Source: Photobacterium sanguinicancri (GTDB taxonomy: Bacteria; Pseudomonadota; Gammaproteobacteria; Enterobacterales; Vibrionaceae). Taken from it: a DNA stretch of 41,331 nt. Shown here piece by piece: positions 1 through 6,882 of the stretch. The first letter of the stretch is position 1, and each line of letters opens with the position of its first letter. A program made the translations under genes and the position numbers. The stretch covers positions 1 to 41,331 of the forward strand of contig NZ_NOIF01000022.1 of assembly GCF_002265265.1 (NCBI RefSeq), given 5' to 3'. A model generated the notes under the pieces. The model searched no databases. It was not told the DNA's origin and was given only the letters and a program-made list of their open reading frames with translations.

Positions 1-322
1 TATGTGAGTTAAAATTATAACTGCGATAAACTTCTCATCTAGATGCAAATATGCAGTTGAAGGTTTAATTCCCCAGCTGTGTTTTTATCTGCATAACTCA
101 TAAGAGCCTTCGGGCTGATCCCCCACATAATTTACGCATGATAATTGTTTCTGCCTTGAGTAAGGCCTCCTCATTTAAACTATTTTCGATGTTACATAAA
201 TATTTGTAGTGAATCGCAGTCTAAGCAACGCGGACAATTTGCTGATTCATCGCAATACATCAATTCGTTATTCTTGAGTTACTGTCGATTAGATATATTC
301 AAGAATTGAGTGAGGTTTGTGA
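1..322. other. Left-edge region without a recognised gene
   Basis: No reading frame with a credible start and ribosome binding site was found here. The only structure noted is a very short hairpin at 105-116 (AGCC, TTCG loop, GGCT) without a T-run, too small to call a terminator. The last bases contain the upstream region and weak Shine-Dalgarno sequence of the next small ORF. The 3' end of a gene lying to the left of the window cannot be excluded. Confidence 0.5.
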
Positions 323-484
323 ATGGCTGCAATGCAAGAAAAAAACAATATGGCAATCCATATTGTTGAAAAGACTATGCCAATAGATCGATTGGTGATG
401 ATTATGTATAACTCGCCAAGTGAAATCGTCTATCTACAGGTGAAGTGCTATATGAATCATATGGTGTTAAATAATGTTAAATGA
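323..484 (+). CDS. Small hypothetical protein, 53 aa, overlapping next gene
   Basis: A 53-residue frame from ATG to TGA that begins MAAMQEKNNMAIHIV. A GAGTGAGG stretch about eight bases before the ATG is a plausible ribosome binding site. It overlaps the start of the next gene (474) by 11 bases, an arrangement typical of translational coupling, because that gene has no ribosome binding site of its own. It has no clear signal peptide or membrane segment and six methionines after the initiator. I do not recognise a family. It could be a genuine small protein or a leader whose translation opens the next start. The evidence is only frame, RBS and overlap. Confidence 0.4.
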   Translation: MAAMQEKNNMAIHIVEKTMPIDRLVMIMYNSPSEIVYLQVKCYMNHMVLNNVK

Positions 485-845
485 TAATTATGATTTATTA
501 CCTGTAATATCGGCATTTTTGGTTTTTATAGGGTGCATTGGTATATTTATATGGGTTGCTATAGTTGTATACCTCAAAAATAAGTGGATGTTGTTGTTGG
601 AAGATAATCTTGATAATGGTGTTCGATTTTATTCGTTAAATTTATTATTTTCCATGCAAGGTGTTCTGCATTACAGTACTGTTTTTCTGTGTAAATATCA
701 GGCAAAAAGATACGGTATGGATAAAAAAATAAAAACTATTCCTTTAGGTGTTCAACGGAAGTTTATTTTTTCCTTTGCATTATTTATGTTTAGCTCTTTC
801 CTTATGGGGTTGTCGGTATTTATTACTGAAGTTATACTTGTTTAA
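474..845 (+). CDS. Small two-helix membrane protein, possibly UspB-like
   Basis: A 123-residue protein with hydrophobic segments near residues 11-34 and 97-120 and a polar centre. Layout and length resemble universal stress protein B (about 107-111 aa: helix, polar loop, helix). A tract rich in Tyr, Arg and Lys (residues 74-95) precedes the second helix, as in UspB. Sequence identity to UspB looks low, so the assignment is tentative. The ATG has no visible Shine-Dalgarno sequence and lies inside the preceding 53-aa ORF, so it is probably translated by coupling. The coding sequence is more AT-rich than the dha genes downstream, which fits recently acquired or weakly constrained DNA. Confidence 0.5.
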   Translation: MLNDNYDLLPVISAFLVFIGCIGIFIWVAIVVYLKNKWMLLLEDNLDNGVRFYSLNLLFSMQGVLHYSTVFLCKYQAKRYGMDKKIKTIPLGVQRKFIFSFALFMFSSFLMGLSVFITEVILV

Positions 846-948
846 GTGTCTTATTTCCATTTAAATGTTTATGCACAATAGGTCGTCACTAGCATTGGCT
901 CACACCGCAATGCTGCGTTATTTTGTGGCATAGTTGATTTTAGGGAAA

Positions 949-1638
949 ATGATGATTCAAGCTATCTATGATGGAATGTGGGACAAATTCATTATTGCGT
1001 CTGACCGTAATGAATATGAGTTAGATAAACACCTTATAGATCTTGAGAGTGACACTCGAAGAGGCATCACAGCATTAACTTACCTAAAGCAGGGAAGTGG
1101 CTCTACGCTTGATGAAATTGTTAAGTTTCAAACAGCAGTACAAGAGATAGAGCCAAAGCAATATTATCACCCACTTGATGAGTTGCACCTTACTGTACTG
1201 TCGGTTATTTCATGTATCCCAGCGTTTGAACTAAATGAAATTAACACCAAGTCTTATGCTGATGTATTTCATTCAGTTCTTCGTTCTTCACCACCGATTG
1301 AAGTAAAGTATCAAGGTGTTACCGCGTCACCTAACTGTATCGTGGTTCAGGGGTTTCCTGTGAATGACGCCCTTGAAAAACTCAGAAATAACCTACGGAC
1401 TCAATTGACTGATGCAGGCTTAAGGGTCACGTTCGACAGTCGTTATAAACTGGTTACAGCTCATAGTTCGATTGTTCGTTTCCGACTCCCCATCAGTGAT
1501 GGACAATTGTTATTAGCCTTGTGCCAGCAATATCGAAACCACAAATTTGGCCGTATCGTGTTCACAGACTTCGAGTTAGTCTTTAATAATTGGTATCAGA
1601 ATTTAGCAGTAACAAAATCTTTGGCGAGTCACTCGTAG
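949..1638 (+). CDS. 2H phosphoesterase / 2'-5' RNA ligase-like protein
   Basis: A 229-residue soluble protein with the two His-x-Thr/Ser motifs that define the 2H phosphoesterase superfamily: HLT at about residue 80 (context ELHLTV) and HSS at about residue 172 (context TAHSSIVRF). In this superfamily the two histidines act on 2',3'-cyclic or 2'-5' phosphodiester bonds of RNA or small nucleotides; the substrate here is unknown. The frame is open from a TTG at 934, but ATG at 949 (or 952) is preferred, with AGGG just upstream. It stands alone, about 100 bases after the preceding membrane gene, and is followed closely by a small ORF. The fold assignment rests only on the two motifs and their spacing. 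Confidence 0.6.
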   Translation: MMIQAIYDGMWDKFIIASDRNEYELDKHLIDLESDTRRGITALTYLKQGSGSTLDEIVKFQTAVQEIEPKQYYHPLDELHLTVLSVISCIPAFELNEINTKSYADVFHSVLRSSPPIEVKYQGVTASPNCIVVQGFPVNDALEKLRNNLRTQLTDAGLRVTFDSRYKLVTAHSSIVRFRLPISDGQLLLALCQQYRNHKFGRIVFTDFELVFNNWYQNLAVTKSLASHS

Positions 1639-1663
1639 ATTAAGGTGTAAAACAGGAGGGCTT

Positions 1664-1834
1664 ATGTGGCTGATTCTGTGGCAATTTCAAGAGTCATCGG
1701 TCTATCACCTATATGGCGCTCTATTCTTTGGTGTGACAACGGGGAGTCTTTTAGCTGTTAATGTCTTATTGACTAAAAAAAGATTAAAGATACATAGCTG
1801 GGAGCAATGGTTGAAAGACAATCATTTTGACTAA
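1664..1834 (+). CDS. Small membrane peptide, 56 aa, strong RBS
   Basis: A 56-codon frame starting MWLILWQFQESS and ending WLKDNHFD, with one hydrophobic segment (about residues 18-37) followed by a basic patch (TKKRLKI), suggesting an N-out, C-in single-pass membrane peptide. A near-consensus ribosome binding site, AGGAGGG (1654-1660), lies three bases before the ATG, better than those of most genes in this window. It begins 25 bases after the 2H phosphoesterase stop, so the two are probably cotranscribed. I do not recognise a family. The strong RBS, amphipathic composition and clean stop argue that it is a real gene despite its size. Confidence 0.55.
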   Translation: MWLILWQFQESSVYHLYGALFFGVTTGSLLAVNVLLTKKRLKIHSWEQWLKDNHFD

Positions 1835-1955
1835 GTTCGTTTGTTGTTTCTTGTTTCTAAATTTTTATTCCGATCCTGATTTTTGCCTCCTGTTTTATCG
1901 AGAATTACTCGCCTGCCTTTCTGTTTTTATGCTTCGTGCTTAAGCTCCGTATTCA

Positions 1956-1978
1956 AGCCGTAGCGCAATCTAGCGGCT
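1956..1978. other. Imperfect hairpin
   Basis: AGCCGTAG and CTAGCGGCT pair around a six-base loop with one bulged G. It is followed by CTTCGATTTGTTTC rather than a clean T-run, so it may be a weak terminator for the genes to the left, but this is unproven. Confidence 0.3.
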
Positions 1979-1987
1979 CTTCGATTT

Positions 1988-2002
1988 GTTTCGTTATGAA
2001 AC
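1988..2002. promoter_or_regulatory. Inverted repeat, candidate DhaR site 1
   Basis: GTTTCGTTATGAAAC: a perfect GTTTC/GAAAC inverted repeat with a five-base spacer. The same 15-mer recurs with one change at 2410 and as a variant at 2443. It lies about 580 bases before dhaK, far upstream of the candidate promoter. Confidence 0.45.
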
Positions 2003-2372
2003 GCGGTGGGGCTGCTTTATTACAATCGTGCGTGACTAAAATCTTATTTCTTGTTGAGCTTTTAATCTGTTTTTCCTCAGGTCTTTTTCTCTGTTCTGGT
2101 GCTCGGATCTTCTAAGCGGAATCGAACCTCGATCAAAGCTATGCGTGGTTGCTTTTTGCTAAAGATGTCACAAAATTTCTCTGTTTACTGGCTAGGAATG
2201 CTGAGTAAGAAGGATGCCAACCTTTGCTTTTTTGTGTTTAATTTCCTTTATTTCAATTGGTTATGATTATTTTGATGCTGGGTTAGTGAACTTTGGTGAA
2301 CTGATCCTACTAATGAATTGACGATATAAATGCAAATGTTATTCGTATTGGGGCTGCGAGTGAAAATGGCGT

Positions 2373-2384
2373 GTGATTGATCAC
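2373..2384. promoter_or_regulatory. Palindrome GTGAT-TG-ATCAC
   Basis: A perfect 12-base palindrome resembling two CRP half-sites (TGTGA and TCAC), but the half-sites are two bases closer than in a normal CRP operator. It lies between inverted repeats 1 and 2 upstream of dhaK. It may be a variant CRP/FNR-type site or chance. Confidence 0.25.
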
Positions 2385-2409
2385 GAAGCGGCTAGCTTCT
2401 ATTAATTTC

Positions 2410-2424
2410 GTTCCGTTATGAAAC
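2410..2424. promoter_or_regulatory. Inverted repeat, candidate DhaR site 2
   Basis: GTTCCGTTATGAAAC, one base different from site 1 and sharing its GTTAT spacer exactly. Its centre lies 33 bases (about three helical turns) from the centre of site 3, so two bound dimers would lie on the same face of the DNA, upstream of the candidate promoter. Confidence 0.55.
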
Positions 2425-2442
2425 GTTTTTGTCTGATGGTTC

Positions 2443-2457
2443 ATTTCATAATGAAAC
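2443..2457. promoter_or_regulatory. Inverted repeat, candidate DhaR site 3
   Basis: ATTTCATAATGAAAC; within it TTTCAT-A-ATGAAA is a perfect odd-length palindrome. It has the TTTC-N5-GAAAC core of sites 1 and 2. Its centre falls roughly 55 bases before the inferred transcription start, a usual position for an activator of a sigma-70 promoter. Confidence 0.55.
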
Positions 2458-2470
2458 GGATAATTTTGCG

Positions 2471-2498
2471 TTGTCATGTAACTCATGACCTCTAGGAT
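2471..2498 (+). promoter_or_regulatory. Candidate sigma-70 promoter of dhaKLM
   Basis: TTGTCA (2471-2476) and TAGGAT (2493-2498) are separated by 16 bases. Spacing and position just downstream of the paired inverted repeats fit an activator-dependent sigma-70 promoter. No convincing -24/-12 (sigma-54) element was seen, in line with a DhaR that lacks the sigma-54 contact motif. Confidence 0.4.
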
Positions 2499-2583
2499 GG
2501 AATCACATCCCAGCGAATAAATACCTTGAAACTCGCTGCGAAAGGAATCAATCAACAATCCCATTTAACAAGAGTGCTAAGCC

Positions 2584-3648
2584 ATGAAAAAGTTAATTAA
2601 CCGTGTTGAAGATGTCGTGAAAGAGCAAATGGAAGGTCTTGTGCTTTCTCGTCCAGAGCTGAAAGTCAGTTATGAGCCACGCTATATGTGGCATGAACCT
2701 AAACAGCAACAAGTTGCTTTGGTTTCTGGTGGTGGTAGCGGTCACGAGCCTCTTCATGCGGGTTTCATTGGTGATGGTATGTTAACGGGCGCTTGTCCTG
2801 GTGAGGTGTTTACTTCGCCAACGCCAGATCAAATGTACGAATGTGGTCAGAAAGTCGATAGCGGTGAAGGTGTGCTGTTTGTGATTAAAAACTACACAGG
2901 TGACGTACTGAACTTTGAAACTGCCGTTGAGTTGTTACATGCCGATGGCGTGCGTGTTGGCGCTGTTCTAACAGATGATGATGTGGCGGTAAAAGACAGC
3001 TTGTATACCGCTGGTCGTCGTGGTGTTGCGGGTACTGTACTGGTAGAGAAAATGGTGGGTGCGGCAGCTGCACAAGGTTACGATTTAGATAAATGTGAAG
3101 TATTGGCGCGTCGTATTAATAATAACTGTCGTTCATTTGGTGTTGCTCTGAGTGCGTGCGTTGTGCCTGCTGCGGGTAAGCCATCATTTGTGCTGGAAGA
3201 AAATGAAATTGAGTTTGGGGTTGGCATCCACGGCGAACCGGGTATTGAGCGTCGTGCTTATGAAGATGCGAATACGCTGGTCGATCAAATGTTTGCAGAA
3301 ATTATGGATAACGCGGGCTACAGCCGCACGCAGCGTATTTGGAATCGCGAAAGTGGTGATTGGGATGAAGTTGAAACTAAGATCAATGATTTCAATACAG
3401 ACCAAGACTATATCGTATTGGTTAACGGTTTAGGCGCGACACCAGAATCTGAGCTTTACGGTGTGTACCGCCGTCTAGCGCAAAACTGTGAGCAGGCGGG
3501 TTTACGTATTGCGCGTAACCTTGTTGGTAACTACTGTACTTCGCTAAATATGGAAGGTATCTCAATTACCTTGTTGCAAGCAGATGAAGAGATGCTATCG
3601 CTTTATGATGCACCAGTGAACACAGCGGCGATGACCTGGGGTAAGTGA
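2584..3648 (+). CDS. dhaK: Dihydroxyacetone kinase substrate-binding subunit DhaK
   Basis: DhaK binds dihydroxyacetone covalently and receives phosphate from DhaL-bound ADP, giving dihydroxyacetone phosphate in the cytoplasm. The 354-residue length matches E. coli DhaK (356). Visible landmarks are the glycine-rich substrate loop GGGSGHEPLHAGF with His54, Asp107 in NYTGDVLNFE, and the substrate-binding histidine His216 in GIHGEPGIERR; these correspond to E. coli His56, Asp109 and His218. It is the first gene of dhaKLM, and dhaL begins two bases after its stop. The ribosome binding site is weak (AAGAG). In E. coli, DhaK also antagonises DhaR in the absence of DHA, so it is likely to be both enzyme and sensor here. 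Identification is secure. Confidence 0.97.
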   Translation: MKKLINRVEDVVKEQMEGLVLSRPELKVSYEPRYMWHEPKQQQVALVSGGGSGHEPLHAGFIGDGMLTGACPGEVFTSPTPDQMYECGQKVDSGEGVLFVIKNYTGDVLNFETAVELLHADGVRVGAVLTDDDVAVKDSLYTAGRRGVAGTVLVEKMVGAAAAQGYDLDKCEVLARRINNNCRSFGVALSACVVPAAGKPSFVLEENEIEFGVGIHGEPGIERRAYEDANTLVDQMFAEIMDNAGYSRTQRIWNRESGDWDEVETKINDFNTDQDYIVLVNGLGATPESELYGVYRRLAQNCEQAGLRIARNLVGNYCTSLNMEGISITLLQADEEMLSLYDAPVNTAAMTWGK

Positions 3649-3650
3649 TT

Positions 3651-4292
3651 ATGGCTATGCAAATTGAGAAACAACATATCATTACTTGGCTGAATCTGTG
3701 CGCAGATACCTACGCCGAGAACCAAGACTTTTTAACGGATTTAGACCGAGACATCGGCGACGCCGACCATGGTCTGAACATGAACCGTGGTTTTACTAAA
3801 GTACGTGAAACGTTACCGAAAGTGGCAGAACAGAATATCGCGGCCATTTTGAAAAATACCGGTATGACGCTGCTATCAAGTATTGGCGGTGCGAGTGGCC
3901 CGCTATATGGCACGTTATTTATTCGCATGTCTGCTTCTGTGGGCGCCCGTGAAGTCTTGAGCTTTGAAGAGCTGGTAGACGATCTTAAAAGTGGTGTTGA
4001 TGGTGTCGTTTCTCGTGGTAAAGCGGAGCTAGGCGACAAGACGATGTGTGATGTTTGGTTGCCAGTGTTACAGCATCTTAAAGCAGCGTTAGAGCAAGGC
4101 GCCAGTGGTGATCACTTGTTGGATGAGATGATCGAAATCGCTGAAAAAAGTACCGTTTCAACTATCGAAATGCGGGCTAAAAAAGGACGTGCGAGTTACT
4201 TAGGTGAGCGGAGTATTGGTCATCAAGATCCGGGGGCGACGTCATCTTTGTTAATGATCAAAGCGTTGAAACAAGCCATTACAGGGTGCTAA
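3651..4292 (+). CDS. dhaL: Dihydroxyacetone kinase ADP-binding subunit DhaL
   Basis: DhaL holds a permanently bound ADP that is phosphorylated by DhaM and donates phosphate to DHA on DhaK. The motif DRDIGDADHGLNMNRGF supplies the Mg/ADP aspartates (Asp32, Asp37, Asp39), and the nucleotide cap segments TGMTLLSSIGGASGPLYG, GDKTMCDVW and GRASYLGERSIGHQDPGA are all present. The predicted length is 213 residues against 210 in E. coli. ATG at 3651 is chosen because GGGGTAAG lies just upstream, across the dhaK stop; ATG at 3657 would also fit and gives an N-terminus closer to E. coli in length. In E. coli, DhaL-ADP is the co-activator of DhaR. Translation is probably coupled to dhaK. Confidence 0.96.
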   Translation: MAMQIEKQHIITWLNLCADTYAENQDFLTDLDRDIGDADHGLNMNRGFTKVRETLPKVAEQNIAAILKNTGMTLLSSIGGASGPLYGTLFIRMSASVGAREVLSFEELVDDLKSGVDGVVSRGKAELGDKTMCDVWLPVLQHLKAALEQGASGDHLLDEMIEIAEKSTVSTIEMRAKKGRASYLGERSIGHQDPGATSSLLMIKALKQAITGC

Positions 4293-4295
4293 ACC

Positions 4296-6776
4296 ATGGT
4301 GGGTATTGTTGTAGTTTCGCACAGTATATTACTGGCGCAAGGCGTGGTCGAATTGGCCACGCAAATGACCCAAGGCAAGGCTAATATTGCGATTGCCGCA
4401 GGAGTCGATGACCCTGAAAATCCTATCGGTACTGACGCGATTGCGGTGATGGCCGCGATTGAGCAAGTCTGTGATGACGATGGGGTTGTGGTGCTAATGG
4501 ATTTAGGGAGTGCCTTGCTAAGTACTGAAATGGCACTTGAGTTGCTTGATCCTGAGTTGGCCGATAAAGTCTCGCTGATTTCAGCGCCAATCGTTGAAGG
4601 CACTATGGCTGCATCGGTTGCGGCGGCTGCAGGTCTGCCGCGCGAAGCTGTTATCGCTGAAGCCAGCAGTGCGCTTGATGTAAAAAAAGCGCACCTTGGT
4701 GAAGCGACGAGTGTACAGCAAGATGATCAGCAAAATACGCAGCAAGATGACCAAAGCAGCGATGACAATTCACCATCAATCGCGTCGCAGATACCTGATG
4801 GCTTAACCCTCAGTTTTGAATGGCAGGTACAAAATCCGCATGGGCTTCATGCACGTCCTGCCGCGGCGATTGTCGGTGCACTCGCCAGTTTTGATGCAGA
4901 CGTGGTGCTATTTAAAGGCGATCAGCAGGCAAACACCAAGAGCCTAAACAGCATCGCTAAATTGGGCGTACGTTGCGGCGAGGTGATCCGTTTACAAGCA
5001 AATGGCGCCATGGCACAACAAGCGATAGATGCATTTACTTTGCTCGCTAATGATCATTTTGGTGAAGCAGCGCAAGTCAGCAAAATGCTGGCGGGTGAGG
5101 GCTGCCTTGGCGACCAGGGCGAACAGGGCGAACAGGATGGAGAAAATCCTGAAGAACCGTTGGTACAGTGCCCAGAAAATGCGGCACCTGAAGGCGCGTT
5201 AGCGGGGATCCGTGTAAGTGATGGTGTCGCGATTGCACCTGCGGCGATTTTCAGTGCTGCGATGCCTGCAGTGCCGAAGCGTGAATTTGCGGGTGCATCA
5301 GCAGAAATAACGGCGTTGAATAATGCGATAGCGCAGGTTCAGCAAGATCTAACAACCGAAGCTGCAGGGCCACATGGCGCTATTTTTGAGGCGCATAGTT
5401 TAATGCTGGCTGATCCCGAAATCACCCGTGCTTTAGCGTTAATGATAGCTGAGAGTGTAATATCTGAGCAGGCATGGCTTGCGGTGATGGAAGGGCTAGC
5501 AGCGCAATATGCGGCCGCTGAAAGTCAGTACATGCGTGAACGTGAAGCAGATATTTGGGATATTACTCGTCGTGTCATGGTTGCGCTAACGGGTGACAAA
5601 GGCTCGGCGTTAACATTGACTGAACCTGTCGTTTTATTCGCCCGTGATCTGATGCCATCAGATGTGGCAAGTTTAGATAAATCTAAGGTATTGGCTATTT
5701 GTTTAAGCGAAGGTGGCAAAACCTCTCACAGTGCTATTTTGGCGCGCGCGATGGGGATCCCCGCCTTGGTGAAAACCAAAGGGTGTTTAGAACAAGTTCA
5801 TGCAGGGGATCCAGTGATATTGGATGGATTCGCTGGGCATCTCTGGTTTGCACCTACAGCGGATATTGCACAGGCGTTGGAGTTAAAACGCCAGCAGTGG
5901 CGTGATGACATTGAAAACAGTGCGGCCAATGCGCAAGCGCCAGCAATAACCAAAGCGGGTCGTGCTATTAGCGTGTTAGCCAATATCGGTGGGCCTGACG
6001 ATGTCGCGCAAGCCTTGGCGTGTGGCGCAGAAGGTGTAGGACTATTTCGTACCGAGTTCTTATTCCAGCAAAGTGATGCGTTGCCGAGTGAAGAAGAGCA
6101 GTATCAAGTCTATCGTGATATCGCCGCGGCCTTTGGTGATAAACCTGTCACAATTCGTAGCTTAGATGTGGGTGGTGATAAACCGTTAGTAGCGTATCCG
6201 ATGCCAGCGGAAGAGAATCCGTTCTTGGGACAACGCGGCGTACGTTTATGCTTGGCACACCCTGAGTTGTTTGCAACTCAACTTCGGGCAATATTACGAG
6301 CGCATGCTGAGCAGCCAAATATTCAGTTAATGATCCCAATGATTGCGACTGTGGATGAAGTGCAGCAAGTGAAAGCACTGCTAGTTCAACAATGCGCGCA
6401 ACTGGGGCTTAGCGATACAGGTTTGGCTGTTGGGATCATGATTGAAGTGCCAGCGGCAGTATTCAATGCTGATGCCTTAGCGAAAGAAGTGGATTTTTTC
6501 TCTATCGGCACCAACGATTTGACTCAATATGTGATGGCAGCGGATCGGGGTAATAGTGCGATTGCAGAGTTAGTCGATTACTTCCAACCAGCCGTGATCA
6601 GGGCGATTGCCCACACTTGTGAAGTTGCTAATAAAGCGGGGATCAGTGTGAGTATGTGTGGTGAAATGGCTGGGGATACCAAGGCAACAGAAGCGCTATT
6701 ATCACTTGGTCTGAGTAAATTCAGTGCAAGTGCAGCATTGCTGCCAGCGTTAAAAGAGACGATACGTCTAAGCTAA
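4296..6776 (+). CDS. dhaM: DhaM phosphodonor with EIIA, HPr and complete Enzyme I
   Basis: DhaM passes phosphate from the PTS to DhaL-ADP. This 826-residue protein has three parts. The EIIA-Dha domain (about 1-135) has the active His9 in VVVSHS. The HPr domain (about 165-260) has the active His185 in PHGLHARPAA. The Enzyme I module (about 295-826) has His478 in GGKTSHSAILARAMGIP, the PEP-barrel motifs GLFRTEFLF, RSLDVGGDKPL and FLGQRGVRL, and the catalytic Cys788 in SMCGEMAGD. Linkers rich in Gln/Asp (139-160) and Gly/Glu/Gln (268-290) separate the parts. E. coli DhaM stops inside the EI N-domain (472 aa), whereas here the PEP-binding barrel is present, so the protein should autophosphorylate from PEP without PtsI. 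It starts three bases after dhaL and ends before a strong terminator. Confidence 0.95.
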   Translation: MVGIVVVSHSILLAQGVVELATQMTQGKANIAIAAGVDDPENPIGTDAIAVMAAIEQVCDDDGVVVLMDLGSALLSTEMALELLDPELADKVSLISAPIVEGTMAASVAAAAGLPREAVIAEASSALDVKKAHLGEATSVQQDDQQNTQQDDQSSDDNSPSIASQIPDGLTLSFEWQVQNPHGLHARPAAAIVGALASFDADVVLFKGDQQANTKSLNSIAKLGVRCGEVIRLQANGAMAQQAIDAFTLLANDHFGEAAQVSKMLAGEGCLGDQGEQGEQDGENPEEPLVQCPENAAPEGALAGIRVSDGVAIAPAAIFSAAMPAVPKREFAGASAEITALNNAIAQVQQDLTTEAAGPHGAIFEAHSLMLADPEITRALALMIAESVISEQAWLAVMEGLAAQYAAAESQYMREREADIWDITRRVMVALTGDKGSALTLTEPVVLFARDLMPSDVASLDKSKVLAICLSEGGKTSHSAILARAMGIPALVKTKGCLEQVHAGDPVILDGFAGHLWFAPTADIAQALELKRQQWRDDIENSAANAQAPAITKAGRAISVLANIGGPDDVAQALACGAEGVGLFRTEFLFQQSDALPSEEEQYQVYRDIAAAFGDKPVTIRSLDVGGDKPLVAYPMPAEENPFLGQRGVRLCLAHPELFATQLRAILRAHAEQPNIQLMIPMIATVDEVQQVKALLVQQCAQLGLSDTGLAVGIMIEVPAAVFNADALAKEVDFFSIGTNDLTQYVMAADRGNSAIAELVDYFQPAVIRAIAHTCEVANKAGISVSMCGEMAGDTKATEALLSLGLSKFSASAALLPALKETIRLS

Positions 6777-6830
6777 GCTAAGCTTTAGTATTAGTGTAAG
6801 TTTTAGTCTTATTTCTAGTCTTAAGAAATG

Positions 6831-6856
6831 GCCGCCACTAGTCTGGCGGCTTTTTT
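6831..6856 (+). terminator. Rho-independent terminator of dhaKLM
   Basis: GCCGCCA pairs with TGGCGGC around a six-base loop and is followed by six T. It lies 55 bases after the dhaM stop and before the convergent dhaR stop. Confidence 0.85.
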
Positions 6857-6882
6857 GTGTTTGGCTTTTAACTGATTATGAA

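Larger units (their letters stand above)
1835..2583. other. Long non-coding leader upstream of dhaK
   Basis: About 750 bases without a convincing gene. The left half (1840-2110) is rich in T and contains an imperfect hairpin at 1956-1978. The right half carries the regulatory elements listed separately: inverted repeats at 1988, 2410 and 2443, a palindrome at 2373 and a candidate promoter at 2471-2498. An 84-codon frame on the minus strand (2310-2564) runs across these elements and is judged accidental. Confidence 0.6.

Noticed and set aside
2101-2150. Sequence on the minus strand resembling a tRNA T-arm (GGTTCGATTCC) with CCA downstream
   Set aside because: The T-stem does not pair properly, and no matching 5' acceptor strand, D-arm or anticodon arm was found within 75-90 bases.
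2310-2564. 84-codon minus-strand ORF upstream of dhaK
   Set aside because: It overlaps the inverted repeats and candidate promoter, has no family features, and ends where the dhaK leader begins; it is best explained as a chance open frame.
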